Counted from the stretch's first letter, positions 5,575-13,071 are shown. The stretch: DNA of 14,290 bases from Candidatus Altarchaeales archaeon (GCA_003663175.1 QMZM01000024.1:1-14290); one strand, 5' to 3'. Numbers and translations are program-made. The notes: generated from the letters alone by a model not told the origin.

Positions 5575-6804
5575 ATGCATGAGTCTTCATCTATACTATC
5601 CCTATTAGTGGGCGGAATCCTCTTATTTTTAGGAATCTCGGCAGTATTACCAGACATAATTTCAGCCTTCCTAATATTTGCGGGAGGATTTCTCTTTCTT
5701 TCAAAGGGAAGCGACCTATTTGTTGAATCGATTGCAAGAATTGCAAAGACCTTTGGTATTTCAGAATTTATAATAGGATTGACCGTAATTGCCATCGGGA
5801 CATCTCTACCAGAGTTACTCACTGGAATTACATCGTCACTAACTGGAAACCCCGAACTCGTGCTTGGAACTGCGGTTGGGAGCAATATTACAAATATATC
5901 CCTAATAATCGGGTTAACATCTACAGTATCATTAATATTGATTAATAGGGAGATATTCTACAGAGATTGCTACATCCTACTTGGAATTTCCTTTCTGTTT
6001 TATTTCTTTGCATACGATTCTGTGATAACGAATATTGATGGTCTAATTCTAATAGGACTATTTTTATTCTATATAGCATTTCTTTTCAGGTTTAAACCAT
6101 CAATTTCCTTCCTCTATAATTTTCAGGAATACCTCGACTTTGTTTATGGATTTGACACGCTCGTTGATTTCTCAACCTACAAGAGGATCCTACTGAGGGG
6201 ATTAGATTTCAAGACGCATCAAAGATTGATAAGGGCGGGACTTAGCTTGGGATGGAAACTCGGCACCATCCCAATATCTCTGGCAGTAAAGGGTCTTGAT
6301 GGGCATACATATGTGAGTCTAATAGATTCGTATAAAGAGAGATTAAGAAAGAATCTCGTCAGAGATTTTATGATCTTTATCATTGGCGCAGTTGCAATAT
6401 ATATCGGAGCAAAGTATTTTGTTAAGGGAGCAGTCTATATTGCGGACATATTGAATGTTGGTCAAAGCATTATCGGACTTACAATCGTTAGCCTTGGGAC
6501 ATCCCTACCAGAGTTGGCAGTTTCAATAAAATCCGCAAGAAGGGGTCTCAGCAATATGGTTCTTGGTAATGTCATGGGTAGCAATATAGCAAACATAACC
6601 CTTGTTATTGGAGCATCTGCATTAATATTACCTATAAACATACCAGATTTTTCTATCTCGTATGTAATTCCATTCATGATTCTAATGACATTCCTTCTCA
6701 TCCTCTTTATAAGGAGTGGTTGGCATATAAGGAGATTAGAAGGAATTATCTTTCTAATCCTCTATCTCGTATTTCTTGCATGTATGGCTGGGATTGTTGT
6801 CTAA
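5575..6804 (+). CDS. Na+/Ca2+ exchanger-family (CaCA) membrane antiporter
   Basis: The product is 409 aa with two inverted alpha repeats that line the ion path. Alpha-1 spans about 66-113, with GTSLPE (75-80) and GSNITN (102-107). Alpha-2 spans about 299-346, with GTSLPE (308-313) and GSNIAN (335-340). The glutamates in the two GTSLPE motifs are the conserved cation ligands. About ten hydrophobic segments can be drawn. Prokaryotic relatives such as YrbG and Methanocaldococcus NCX are about 300-325 aa; the extra length lies in the central hydrophilic segment (about 173-262), which is rich in charged residues and includes KGLDGHTYVSLIDSYKERLRK. Known members exchange Ca2+ for Na+ or H+, but the substrate here is inferred. 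The start at 5575 fits a TATA box 30 nt upstream. Its stop lies one base from the convergent ttuA stop. Confidence 0.92.
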   Translation: MHESSSILSLLVGGILLFLGISAVLPDIISAFLIFAGGFLFLSKGSDLFVESIARIAKTFGISEFIIGLTVIAIGTSLPELLTGITSSLTGNPELVLGTAVGSNITNISLIIGLTSTVSLILINREIFYRDCYILLGISFLFYFFAYDSVITNIDGLILIGLFLFYIAFLFRFKPSISFLYNFQEYLDFVYGFDTLVDFSTYKRILLRGLDFKTHQRLIRAGLSLGWKLGTIPISLAVKGLDGHTYVSLIDSYKERLRKNLVRDFMIFIIGAVAIYIGAKYFVKGAVYIADILNVGQSIIGLTIVSLGTSLPELAVSIKSARRGLSNMVLGNVMGSNIANITLVIGASALILPINIPDFSISYVIPFMILMTFLLILFIRSGWHIRRLEGIIFLILYLVFLACMAGIVV

Positions 6805-6805
6805 A

Positions 6806-7747
6806 TCAGAATCCAAACTCCTCCCGAATCTGGCAGAATTTACATATCTCTCCGGAGGAAGGTTCATTGCATTTCTCACATCTTCTAATTTCCTTAGAAT
6901 TTATTCCACTTCGCAGAATTTGAATTAATTGATCTGTTGACCTCAAAATCTGAAATTTACTACCTGGATGATTTTCCTCAATTTTATTTATAATCTCTCT
7001 GATCGTCTGTCTAAATGCATCCTTAGAGTATGGACATCTCTCTCCCAAAAATTTCAGACCCCGAATTTCAGCATATCTCTCCACTTCATTTTCTGGACAC
7101 TCCCTCAGTGGCTTTATCCTCGGGATAAATTTCTTATCTCTCAAGATACCAACAACTGGTCCCATCCTTGCTATCCTGTTTAGTTCGCCCCTTATAAAAT
7201 TCATCAAACTCGCCTGAATTTCATCATCTAAGTTATGACCTGTAGCAATCTTCGTAACTCCAAGAATCCTTGCCTTATCATTCAACAATCTTCTTCTGAG
7301 GACTCCGCAATATGTGCATGGTGGTGCGGGATTAGGAATAGACTTAGACATTTTAACAATTTCATCCAGGGTGATTCCGAATTCCTCTTTAAATGAATAT
7401 TCATGAATCTCAACGCCAAGTTCATTACAGATATTTCTCGCTGCCTCGAGACATTTTTTCCAATATTCATTATTCCCTTGCTCGATCGTTATGGCAATTA
7501 CCTCGGATTTTATTCTATCACTCAATTTCTTTAGTATGTAGAGTGTTGTTGCAGAGTCCTTGCCCCCAGATAATGCAACCGCAGTCTTGTCGTTCCTCTT
7601 TAATAATCCATTAATTCTTATGGTTCTTCTGACCCTCTTCTCAAATAACCTCGTGAAGCATCTCTCACAAAGAAATTTTCCCTCATATCTCAATTCAATT
7701 ACTGCGTCCCTTCCACACCTTGAGCATCTTCTATTTAAATTCTCCAT
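6806..7747 (-). CDS. ttuA: tRNA 2-thiolation enzyme, TtuA/NcsA/TtcA family
   Basis: The product is 313 aa from the ATG at 7747, or 317 aa from the ATG at 7759. Counting from 7759, the N-terminal zinc site uses Cys12, Cys15, Cys31 and Cys34. The PP-loop is LSGGKDSA (63-70), which activates uridine with ATP. PPCTYCGVLRR (146-156) plus Cys242 in ERCPYS give the three cysteines that hold a [4Fe-4S] cluster in characterised TtuA. The C-terminal zinc site uses Cys294, Cys297, Cys306 and Cys309. The family makes 2-thiouridine in tRNA (position 54 in thermophile TtuA, or the wobble uridine in NcsA), taking sulfur from a ubiquitin-like carrier. Which uridine is modified cannot be told here. The later start is preferred because TATAAAAA on the minus strand (7778-7771) begins 31 nt before it, the pattern seen at other genes in this window. 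Confidence 0.93.
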   Translation of the reverse strand: MENLNRRCSRCGRDAVIELRYEGKFLCERCFTRLFEKRVRRTIRINGLLKRNDKTAVALSGGKDSATTLYILKKLSDRIKSEVIAITIEQGNNEYWKKCLEAARNICNELGVEIHEYSFKEEFGITLDEIVKMSKSIPNPAPPCTYCGVLRRRLLNDKARILGVTKIATGHNLDDEIQASLMNFIRGELNRIARMGPVVGILRDKKFIPRIKPLRECPENEVERYAEIRGLKFLGERCPYSKDAFRQTIREIINKIEENHPGSKFQILRSTDQLIQILRSGINSKEIRRCEKCNEPSSGEICKFCQIREEFGF

Positions 7748-7790
7748 TATTTTTCCCATTTTTATATTTATTTTTATATTAATTCAAATG
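7748..7790. promoter_or_regulatory. Divergent promoter region, ttuA and the 161-aa gene
   Basis: This very A+T-rich spacer carries TATAAAAA on the minus strand (7778-7771), 31 nt before the ttuA ATG at 7747. On the plus strand TTTATATT (7761-7768) begins 27 nt before the ATG at 7788 and 30 nt before the ATG at 7791. A further TTTATATT lies at 7773-7780. No Shine-Dalgarno site is seen for either gene. Confidence 0.5.
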
Positions 7791-8273
7791 ATGGATAAAC
7801 CAATCCTTGAGAAGAGATTTAATGATAAGATTGATGTTGAGAGGAGAGTAAGGGAGGGCTCGATACTTACGAGACTGTTTATTGAGGTTCAGGGCAATAA
7901 TAAGGAAATTGCAGAAAAGGTGCTCGAGAACACCATATTTCATATGCTTGCAAATGAGGACGATGTCGATTTGATATATGCAAAATTCTATGATATAAGA
8001 AAGGACAAATCTCAGATGTTCTTTTCTGGTGTCGTTGAGGTAAAACTACTAACCAGAGATTTTAGAACATTAGTCAATATTGTGATGAGATATGGTCCAT
8101 CCGCAATAGAATTAATTGAGCCGTATGAAATTAGAATGTCGATGGATGAAATGCAATCGCTGCTTGCAGATGTTTCCGAGATTGTTCAGGCTTATTCGTC
8201 AAAGCTCTTGGCGCTTCTTAAGGATGAAGAAAGGATGACGGTCTATCAGAGGATAATAAACCCCAACAGATAA
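7788..8273 (+). CDS. Conserved archaeal protein of unknown function, 161 aa
   Basis: I do not recognise a named family. The sequence begins MMDKPILEKRFNDKIDVERRV and looks like a soluble, well-folded protein with no signal peptide, membrane segment or cysteines. It has mixed alpha/beta character: predicted strands at SILTRLFIEVQG and GVVEVKLLTRD, a distinctive central phrase RYGPSAIELIEPYEI (about 104-118), and a long acidic C-terminal helix (SMDEMQSLLADVSEIVQAY onward) that may form a coiled coil. The style suggests a conserved cytoplasmic archaeal protein. The start is 7788 or 7791; TATA spacing slightly favours 7791. The frame is open further upstream into the ttuA region, but that part is antisense shadow. 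One base separates its stop from the ATG of the membrane regulator gene, so the two are almost surely one operon and may act together. Confidence 0.8.
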   Translation: MMDKPILEKRFNDKIDVERRVREGSILTRLFIEVQGNNKEIAEKVLENTIFHMLANEDDVDLIYAKFYDIRKDKSQMFFSGVVEVKLLTRDFRTLVNIVMRYGPSAIELIEPYEIRMSMDEMQSLLADVSEIVQAYSSKLLALLKDEERMTVYQRIINPNR

Positions 8274-8274
8274 G

Positions 8275-9240
8275 ATGAAATCTATCATCTCCGGAATATT
8301 AATAGTAGTGCTGATGTGTCAATTGGCATCTGGGGCATATGTGAATATATTTGAGATCAATTATGGCATAAGTAAAATCAATGTTATAGAGATAAACATA
8401 CAAGAGAATGGCTTTTCTCAAATTAATATAGAGTTTACACCAAACAATACAGAATTTTCATTTATAATTCCCGAGGGCTCTGAAGATATGAGTCTAAATT
8501 ATGACACTGGAAATAAGATCGTTCCAAAACAAAGAATATTAAACAATAGAAAGGAGATATCCGCCAATATTCCCGCGGACAGATTGAATTCAAATTTTAT
8601 TTTTTCGTATTTCACGCCAGCAATCACGAGCAAGAATGCGAGCACCTGGGCGGTCTCTTTTACTACATCTTCGACGCCAAGACATACAATTGTGAAGATC
8701 AATTTTCCTCAATATTCAACCATCGTTTCGTGGGATAGGACGGCCTTATTTACAAAGATAGACAATTCCCTTTGGGTGTATCCTCAGAATACCTCATTTT
8801 TATTTGAGTGCACCTATGAAACGATGCAACATTTAACCCAAGATAATAACAATAACATTTATTTATATTCATTGATTGGATTTTCGTTATTAATTTTAGT
8901 TCTATTATTGGTACTTTACATATTTGTATCCCGAAAGTGGAAAGAGAAATCCGGAGAGACTTCCAAAACCGAAGAAGATGGAGAAGAGGACAAAGAGAAG
9001 AAGACCAGAATAAAATCGTCGATACTCAATGTCTTGGATGAGAATGAGAGAAGGATTGTCGAGATTCTTGAAAAATTTGATGAGGAAGTAACTCAGGCAT
9101 ATATCTATAAGACAACGGGTATACCAAAGGCAACATTATCGGATATAATGAGAAGATTGGAGAATAGAAACATAATAAAGAGAAGACGGGATGGAAGAAC
9201 AAATTGGGTAAGTCTTGAGGACTGGGTATTTTCAAAATAA
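8275..9240 (+). CDS. Membrane-anchored winged-helix transcription regulator (COG2512-like)
   Basis: The product is 321 aa. Residues 1-20 are a signal peptide (MKSIISGILIVVLMCQLASG). Residues 21-193 form a beta-rich extracellular domain with several N-glycosylation sequons, for example NNT, NAS and NTS. A single membrane helix spans 195-218 (YLYSLIGFSLLILVLLLVLY), followed by positive residues RKWKEK and a highly charged linker (222-247). The cytoplasmic part (248-321) is a MarR-like winged helix: DENERRIVEILEKFDEEVTQ, the recognition helix in TGIPKATLSDIMRRLE, and the wing IIKRRRDGRTNWVSL. This order matches the archaeal group of predicted membrane-associated regulators (COG2512). It would bind DNA from the membrane and respond to an external or envelope signal; ligand and targets are unknown. 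It follows the 161-aa gene by one base and lies directly upstream of the S-layer gene. Its last 10 bases are the first part of a 30-bp tandem repeat. Confidence 0.85.
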   Translation: MKSIISGILIVVLMCQLASGAYVNIFEINYGISKINVIEINIQENGFSQINIEFTPNNTEFSFIIPEGSEDMSLNYDTGNKIVPKQRILNNRKEISANIPADRLNSNFIFSYFTPAITSKNASTWAVSFTTSSTPRHTIVKINFPQYSTIVSWDRTALFTKIDNSLWVYPQNTSFLFECTYETMQHLTQDNNNNIYLYSLIGFSLLILVLLLVLYIFVSRKWKEKSGETSKTEEDGEEDKEKKTRIKSSILNVLDENERRIVEILEKFDEEVTQAYIYKTTGIPKATLSDIMRRLENRNIIKRRRDGRTNWVSLEDWVFSK

Positions 9241-9305
9241 AGGAATTTCGAACATTTAAATTCAAAATAAAGGAATTTCGAACATTTAAATTCAAAATAA
9301 AGGAA
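9231..9305. repeat. 30-bp perfect tandem repeat, 2.5 copies, with internal inverted repeats
   Basis: Copies at 9231-9260 and 9261-9290 are identical, and 9291-9305 repeats the first half. Each unit starts TTCAAAATAAAGG and ends CATTTAAA. The first 10 bases of copy 1 are the end of the regulator coding sequence, and every copy carries the in-frame stop TAA. Each full copy contains the inverted repeat GAATTT/AAATTC with a 9-nt spacer (9243-9248 with 9258-9263, and 9273-9278 with 9288-9293), plus the palindrome TTCGAA. The spacing of about three helical turns would put two dimeric sites on nearly the same face of the DNA. The block ends about 33 bp before the S-layer TATA box. It could be an operator, or a neutral slippage product of the gene end. 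Confidence 0.9.
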
Positions 9306-9337
9306 CTTGCTTAGAAAAGCTTTGGTTCGTTCGGCAG

Positions 9338-9351
9338 TTAATATATATATA
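9338..9351 (+). promoter_or_regulatory. TATA box of the S-layer gene
   Basis: TTAATATATATATA lies 69-82 bases before the S-layer ATG and is the only long alternating TATA stretch in the window. Transcription should start about 25-30 nt downstream, near 9370, leaving a leader of about 50 nt. That separates this gene from the leaderless genes around it. A short stem, GCTT/AAGC (9309-9312 with 9317-9320), and the palindrome AAAGCTTT lie just upstream, in the region between the tandem repeats and the TATA box. Confidence 0.7.
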
Positions 9352-9377
9352 CAAATCATCTATAATAGAAACATAGA

Positions 9378-9416
9378 TGGATGAGGGCATCCAATACAAA
9401 AATAAAAAGGAGGTGA
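9378..9416 (+). promoter_or_regulatory. S-layer mRNA leader: 5' hairpin and full Shine-Dalgarno site
   Basis: TGGATG-AGGG-CATCCA (9378-9393) forms a 6-bp stem with a 4-nt loop close to the predicted 5' end. It is followed by unstructured A-rich sequence and then GGAGGTGA (9409-9416), fully complementary to the end of archaeal 16S rRNA and 3 nt before the ATG at 9420. A 5' hairpin plus an optimal ribosome site is what one expects for a stable, heavily translated S-layer message. The only other good Shine-Dalgarno site in the window is at lplB. Confidence 0.7.
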
Positions 9417-9419
9417 AAA

Positions 9420-12284
9420 ATGAAAAGTATGGATGTTAAGCGTGTTGGAACCGTTGCAGTTGGAGCCATGATGTTGGGAGCAGCCATCGCCGGACCAGTA
9501 ACTGCTACCATGGATACAACTGGACTTGACAAGGGTTTTTTCTATGACGACAACTTCAACCCAATAGTGCAGATAGTTGTTGGAGAGAAGGGAATGGCGA
9601 CCGATGCAGTTGCTGCCGGTAATATTGCAGCAGCAATCGGTAACCTAGCTTATATGACACAGACAAAGACAATTACGCCAGAATACACACCAGAGGGACA
9701 AGTAGTTATATCAACATCAGCGATCAGTGCAACTGGTGACTATATACAGGATGAGGACCCAGCACTAAATAAGAGTTTCTATAAGAGTAGTGAGGGTCTT
9801 TACTTTGATGGAAAGAAGACATACGAGAGGGGTGACTTCACACAGTATGCATTGGCATGCGATCAGCAGCAGAGGAGTGAGGCGGCACTTCTATTGGAGG
9901 GAACATACAACAATGTACACTGTCTCTTCTGTCTAACATTGTGTATAAGACAATTGAAGAATCCAGCGCACGAGATGAAGGAGAAGATTACCATTGATTC
10001 AAGTAAGATCAGATACTATGAAGAGGGATTGGGAGATGACGACACCGAAGCCTTGAAGATGGCTATAGAAAAGGGAGCAATAACCTACACGGTGGAGACA
10101 GACTATATACCAATGGAGGACTTTGAGGTGCCTGGAAAGCAAGACGAGTATGTTGACTTTGAATACAGAGGACAGATAATCTTTATGGGTAATGAATACT
10201 ATGTAAAGGATATCGACGGAGACAAGATCTACTTGGCTCCCGGAAAAATCCTGGATGATATCACTTCGGAGGGTTATACTGCGGAGTATAATGGCTACAA
10301 GTTCAAGATAGACCACCTCATTTACTCTGGCGAATATGAGGTTGCAGGTATATTGTTAGATGTGCAGAAGCCAGACGGAACGATAGTGCAGACACAGATA
10401 TCAAAGATGGCGAACGGTAAAGTTGATGATTTAGAGATGGCTGGTGTTTATGCCGAGGCTGCCGGAGCGGTAGAAACGGCATCGATCATCGTCTATGACC
10501 TCTCCCAGCAAGTAGTCCTCGAGGATGGCGCCGATTTGGAGCTCGGTGGAGTGGAATACGATGGATGGAGAGTGAATTTCTTGGATTATGTGGGTAATTG
10601 TTCATCCTTTGACGATTGTGATATATCAGAGTACGAGGATTATAACTTTGATGTTCTACAGAAGATTGAAGTGACCTTAGACAAGGAGATCGATGATGTT
10701 GATGCATTAGAACCAGATGAAGCACTGAACTTCCCAAGTAACTTTATGTTGATGTTTAAAGGCTACTTGACGAGTAGATACAGGGAAAGTCCATGTTCCG
10801 GCGATGATGCTGGAATAGTTATCTCCAGGGGAGACGAGCCATATCAGATGCTGATAAGCTTCACGGCAGACGACAAGAATAGATACGAAGATGTAAGAAT
10901 GGATGAGGGTCCATTCACCGAAGGAGATGTGTTTATCTTGGATGGTACGGTTCAGTCATATGACAAGTACGAATTCAAGGACAAGGATGATGATACAGAT
11001 GATTATGTCGTAGTTACGATAGACCCATTGATAAGCGGGAATAGAAGGAAGTTAACACTTACGAGGTACTGTGATCCAGATGATGAGGGTACTGAACAGA
11101 CATGTAATGTTTCACGTATTGGTAAGTCACCAACCTGTAACTGTACGGGTCAGCCGGATCTAACACTGAGGACAATTGCACTTATAGATGCCATGGACGA
11201 TGATGACGCGACCGATATGAATAATGATGACGAGATAACGATTGACCCAAGGGATGTGTTCTGGGGTTATGATGACAAGGGTACAACTAGTACCAGTGAT
11301 GATTTAGTGGTGTTTTGGGATTATTCCACCAAGACCATAACATATGCTACAAGTGGAACAGATACCTATGTGATGGTTGAGCCAAGTATGGTATCCCCAG
11401 ATGAACTTCATAGAATAACGGCGTTTGATGTAGATACGCACTCTTTGTCAATTTGGGTGGAGAGAGAAAAGGGATTCTATGGAACAGGTAATACAACAAT
11501 CAAGGATGGAGAAGGCGTAAATGCAACAGCGGACGCTTATAATGAAACTGCCGACCTGAATAATGACAAGAACAGTGATGACCTGTTGGTGCATGTGGAT
11601 AATGGAAGGGGAGAGAAGATCGTAATAGATATGACAGATAGGTCATATAATGGAAATTCGGCACCGTACACATATAAGAACTCGCTCGGATTGTACAGCG
11701 ATTGGAATAGCAGTAACGGAAGCATTAACAAAAAGAATAATATAATAACCCTCGATGAAGACATCGATACGCTATTGATAACACCACTCGGCGGTGATGA
11801 ATTCAGAATTGATTGGGGAATAGACTACAGGCTCGACCAAGTGGACTTGTGTCATCCACAGGACTATGTATACTCGACATACTTCATTGGAACATCTGAG
11901 GAAGAGTCTGTGATTGAGAGTGCAATAACGAAGGATGATGTAGGGAAATCGGTAACAGCGGGATGCTGTACATTTACTGTTTCGGCATTCAATGTTACAG
12001 TTCCAGAAACAACTACAGAATACACAGAAACAACAGTGAATAAGATTGTTGGACATTTGGTCGTTCCAGAGGTTGGAGCAGATACGACAAAGAATCTGAT
12101 AATCGTTGGTGGACCGGCAGTCAACGGAATGTGTACGGTAACCAAGGAGGAGATAGAAGCACAGCCAGACAAGTTTATCGTGAAGAGAGACGGAAACCTG
12201 TTAATAGTTGCCGGCTACGAAGCAGAGGATACATTGGCTGCAGGTGATGCACTGATCGACTGGCTATACCAGAACATCCACTAA
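9420..12284 (+). CDS. S-layer protein, MJ0822-type
   Basis: The product is 954 aa, likely the main surface-lattice protein. Residues 1-29 are a signal peptide (basic DVKR, then AVGAMMLGAAIAG, cleavage near PVTA/TMD). The block NPIVQIVVGEKGMATDAVAAG (about 48-68) is the N-terminal S-layer domain signature of methanococcal proteins (Pfam S_layer_N). The end, NLIIVGGPAVNG (892-903) then LLIVAGYEAEDTLAAGDAL, is the matching C-terminal domain (S_layer_C). The middle is very acidic. About ten N-x-S/T sequons suggest N-glycosylation. DMNNDDEITID (599-609) and DLNNDKNSDD (712-721) resemble calcium-binding loops. Cysteines are frequent for a surface protein, including C168-x2-C171-x3-C175 and CCTF near the C-terminus, so disulfides are likely. 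No C-terminal membrane anchor is seen. Base composition looks less A+T-rich than the neighbours, as expected for codon-optimised high expression. Confidence 0.93.
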   Translation: MKSMDVKRVGTVAVGAMMLGAAIAGPVTATMDTTGLDKGFFYDDNFNPIVQIVVGEKGMATDAVAAGNIAAAIGNLAYMTQTKTITPEYTPEGQVVISTSAISATGDYIQDEDPALNKSFYKSSEGLYFDGKKTYERGDFTQYALACDQQQRSEAALLLEGTYNNVHCLFCLTLCIRQLKNPAHEMKEKITIDSSKIRYYEEGLGDDDTEALKMAIEKGAITYTVETDYIPMEDFEVPGKQDEYVDFEYRGQIIFMGNEYYVKDIDGDKIYLAPGKILDDITSEGYTAEYNGYKFKIDHLIYSGEYEVAGILLDVQKPDGTIVQTQISKMANGKVDDLEMAGVYAEAAGAVETASIIVYDLSQQVVLEDGADLELGGVEYDGWRVNFLDYVGNCSSFDDCDISEYEDYNFDVLQKIEVTLDKEIDDVDALEPDEALNFPSNFMLMFKGYLTSRYRESPCSGDDAGIVISRGDEPYQMLISFTADDKNRYEDVRMDEGPFTEGDVFILDGTVQSYDKYEFKDKDDDTDDYVVVTIDPLISGNRRKLTLTRYCDPDDEGTEQTCNVSRIGKSPTCNCTGQPDLTLRTIALIDAMDDDDATDMNNDDEITIDPRDVFWGYDDKGTTSTSDDLVVFWDYSTKTITYATSGTDTYVMVEPSMVSPDELHRITAFDVDTHSLSIWVEREKGFYGTGNTTIKDGEGVNATADAYNETADLNNDKNSDDLLVHVDNGRGEKIVIDMTDRSYNGNSAPYTYKNSLGLYSDWNSSNGSINKKNNIITLDEDIDTLLITPLGGDEFRIDWGIDYRLDQVDLCHPQDYVYSTYFIGTSEEESVIESAITKDDVGKSVTAGCCTFTVSAFNVTVPETTTEYTETTVNKIVGHLVVPEVGADTTKNLIIVGGPAVNGMCTVTKEEIEAQPDKFIVKRDGNLLIVAGYEAEDTLAAGDALIDWLYQNIH

Positions 12285-12313
12285 TTTTTTCTTTTTTTAT
12301 TTTTATTTATTTT
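12285..12313 (+). terminator. T-tract terminator of the S-layer gene
   Basis: Immediately after the TAA stop codon come 28 pyrimidine-dominated bases, T6-C-T7-A-T5-A-T3-A-T4. Multiple oligo-T runs on the coding strand without a hairpin are the known signal for intrinsic termination by archaeal RNA polymerase. The right part, TTTTATTT at 12301-12308, is also 30 nt before the dphB start and could double as its TATA-like element. Confidence 0.75.
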
Positions 12314-12330
12314 CTGAGAAAATTATTTTT

Positions 12331-13068
12331 ATGTTCTACCTGATTGGTATCGGTTTGGATGAGAAGGATTTGAGTTTAAGGGCATTGAAAATTCTAATGA
12401 ATGTAGATACAATCTATGCTGAATTCTATACGAGTCCGTTCTCTGGTAAGATCGAAAATATTGAGAGATTATTGAAGAGGGAGGTCATTCTTCTTAATAG
12501 GGAAGATATTGAAGAGAATTTTGAGAATATATTGATAAATTCTGATAAAAAAGATGTTGCATTGCTCGTTCCCGGGGATCCAATGGTTGCGACCACCCAC
12601 TCTTCATTGGTCATGGAGGCGAGGAAACTCGGAATTAGGACGAGGATAATTCATTCCTCATCAATATATTCTGCAATCGCGGAGACCGGATTGCAGGTGT
12701 ATAAATTTGGTAGAACGACATCATTACCATTTCCGAGGCGAAATTATTTTCCCACATCCCCATACGATGTTATCAAGGAAAATACCGAGAGGGGATTACA
12801 TACATTGATATTATTGGACATCGATATGTTAATAAATAATGCAATAGATATCCTACTAAGGATCGAGAAGAGGAGATTGGAGGGAATCTTCAATGAAGAT
12901 AGAATGTGTGTTGGTGTTGCGAGACTTGGTAGCGAGGATTCAATAATAAAATATGGAAGGGCAGAATCTATCAGAGAATACGACTTTGGTAAGCCACCGC
13001 ACTCCTTAGTTGTTCCCGGAGAGTTGCACTTTATGGAGGAAGAATATCTGAAATTCTTTAGGATTTAA
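12331..13068 (+). CDS. dphB: Diphthine synthase (diphthamide biosynthesis methyltransferase)
   Basis: The product is 245 aa, usual for archaeal DphB (about 250-265). It begins MFYLIGIGLDEKDLSLRAL, the typical tetrapyrrole-methylase-like start. YAEFYTSPF (29-37), VPGDPMVATTH (80-90), HSSSIYSAIAETGLQVYKFG (108-127) and PHSLVVPGELHFMEEEYL (223-240) are family signatures that form the S-adenosylmethionine pocket. The enzyme methylates the amino-carboxypropyl group on a histidine of elongation factor aEF2, the second stage of diphthamide synthesis in the cytoplasm. The start has no Shine-Dalgarno site and lies 17 nt after the S-layer T-tract, so it is probably a separate leaderless unit. Its stop is three bases from the convergent DUF137 gene. 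Confidence 0.95.
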   Translation: MFYLIGIGLDEKDLSLRALKILMNVDTIYAEFYTSPFSGKIENIERLLKREVILLNREDIEENFENILINSDKKDVALLVPGDPMVATTHSSLVMEARKLGIRTRIIHSSSIYSAIAETGLQVYKFGRTTSLPFPRRNYFPTSPYDVIKENTERGLHTLILLDIDMLINNAIDILLRIEKRRLEGIFNEDRMCVGVARLGSEDSIIKYGRAESIREYDFGKPPHSLVVPGELHFMEEEYLKFFRI

Positions 13069-13071
13069 AAA

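Noticed and set aside
7560..7787. Extended N-terminus for the 161-aa gene, starting at 7560
   Set aside because: The extra residues are antisense to the conserved ttuA 5' coding region and would swallow the divergent promoter; the TATA spacing supports 7788 or 7791.
9231..9305. CRISPR array
   Set aside because: The 30-bp units are adjacent with no unique spacers, so this is a simple tandem repeat; no cas genes are present.
9026..9359. Minus-strand frames encoding a repeated SKFLYFEFKC-type peptide
   Set aside because: The repeated peptide is just the translation of the 30-bp tandem repeat on the opposite strand, and the rest is antisense to the winged-helix domain.
12190..12284. C-terminal membrane anchor in the S-layer protein
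   Set aside because: The last 30 residues form the ordinary S-layer C-terminal domain and are not long or hydrophobic enough to span a membrane.
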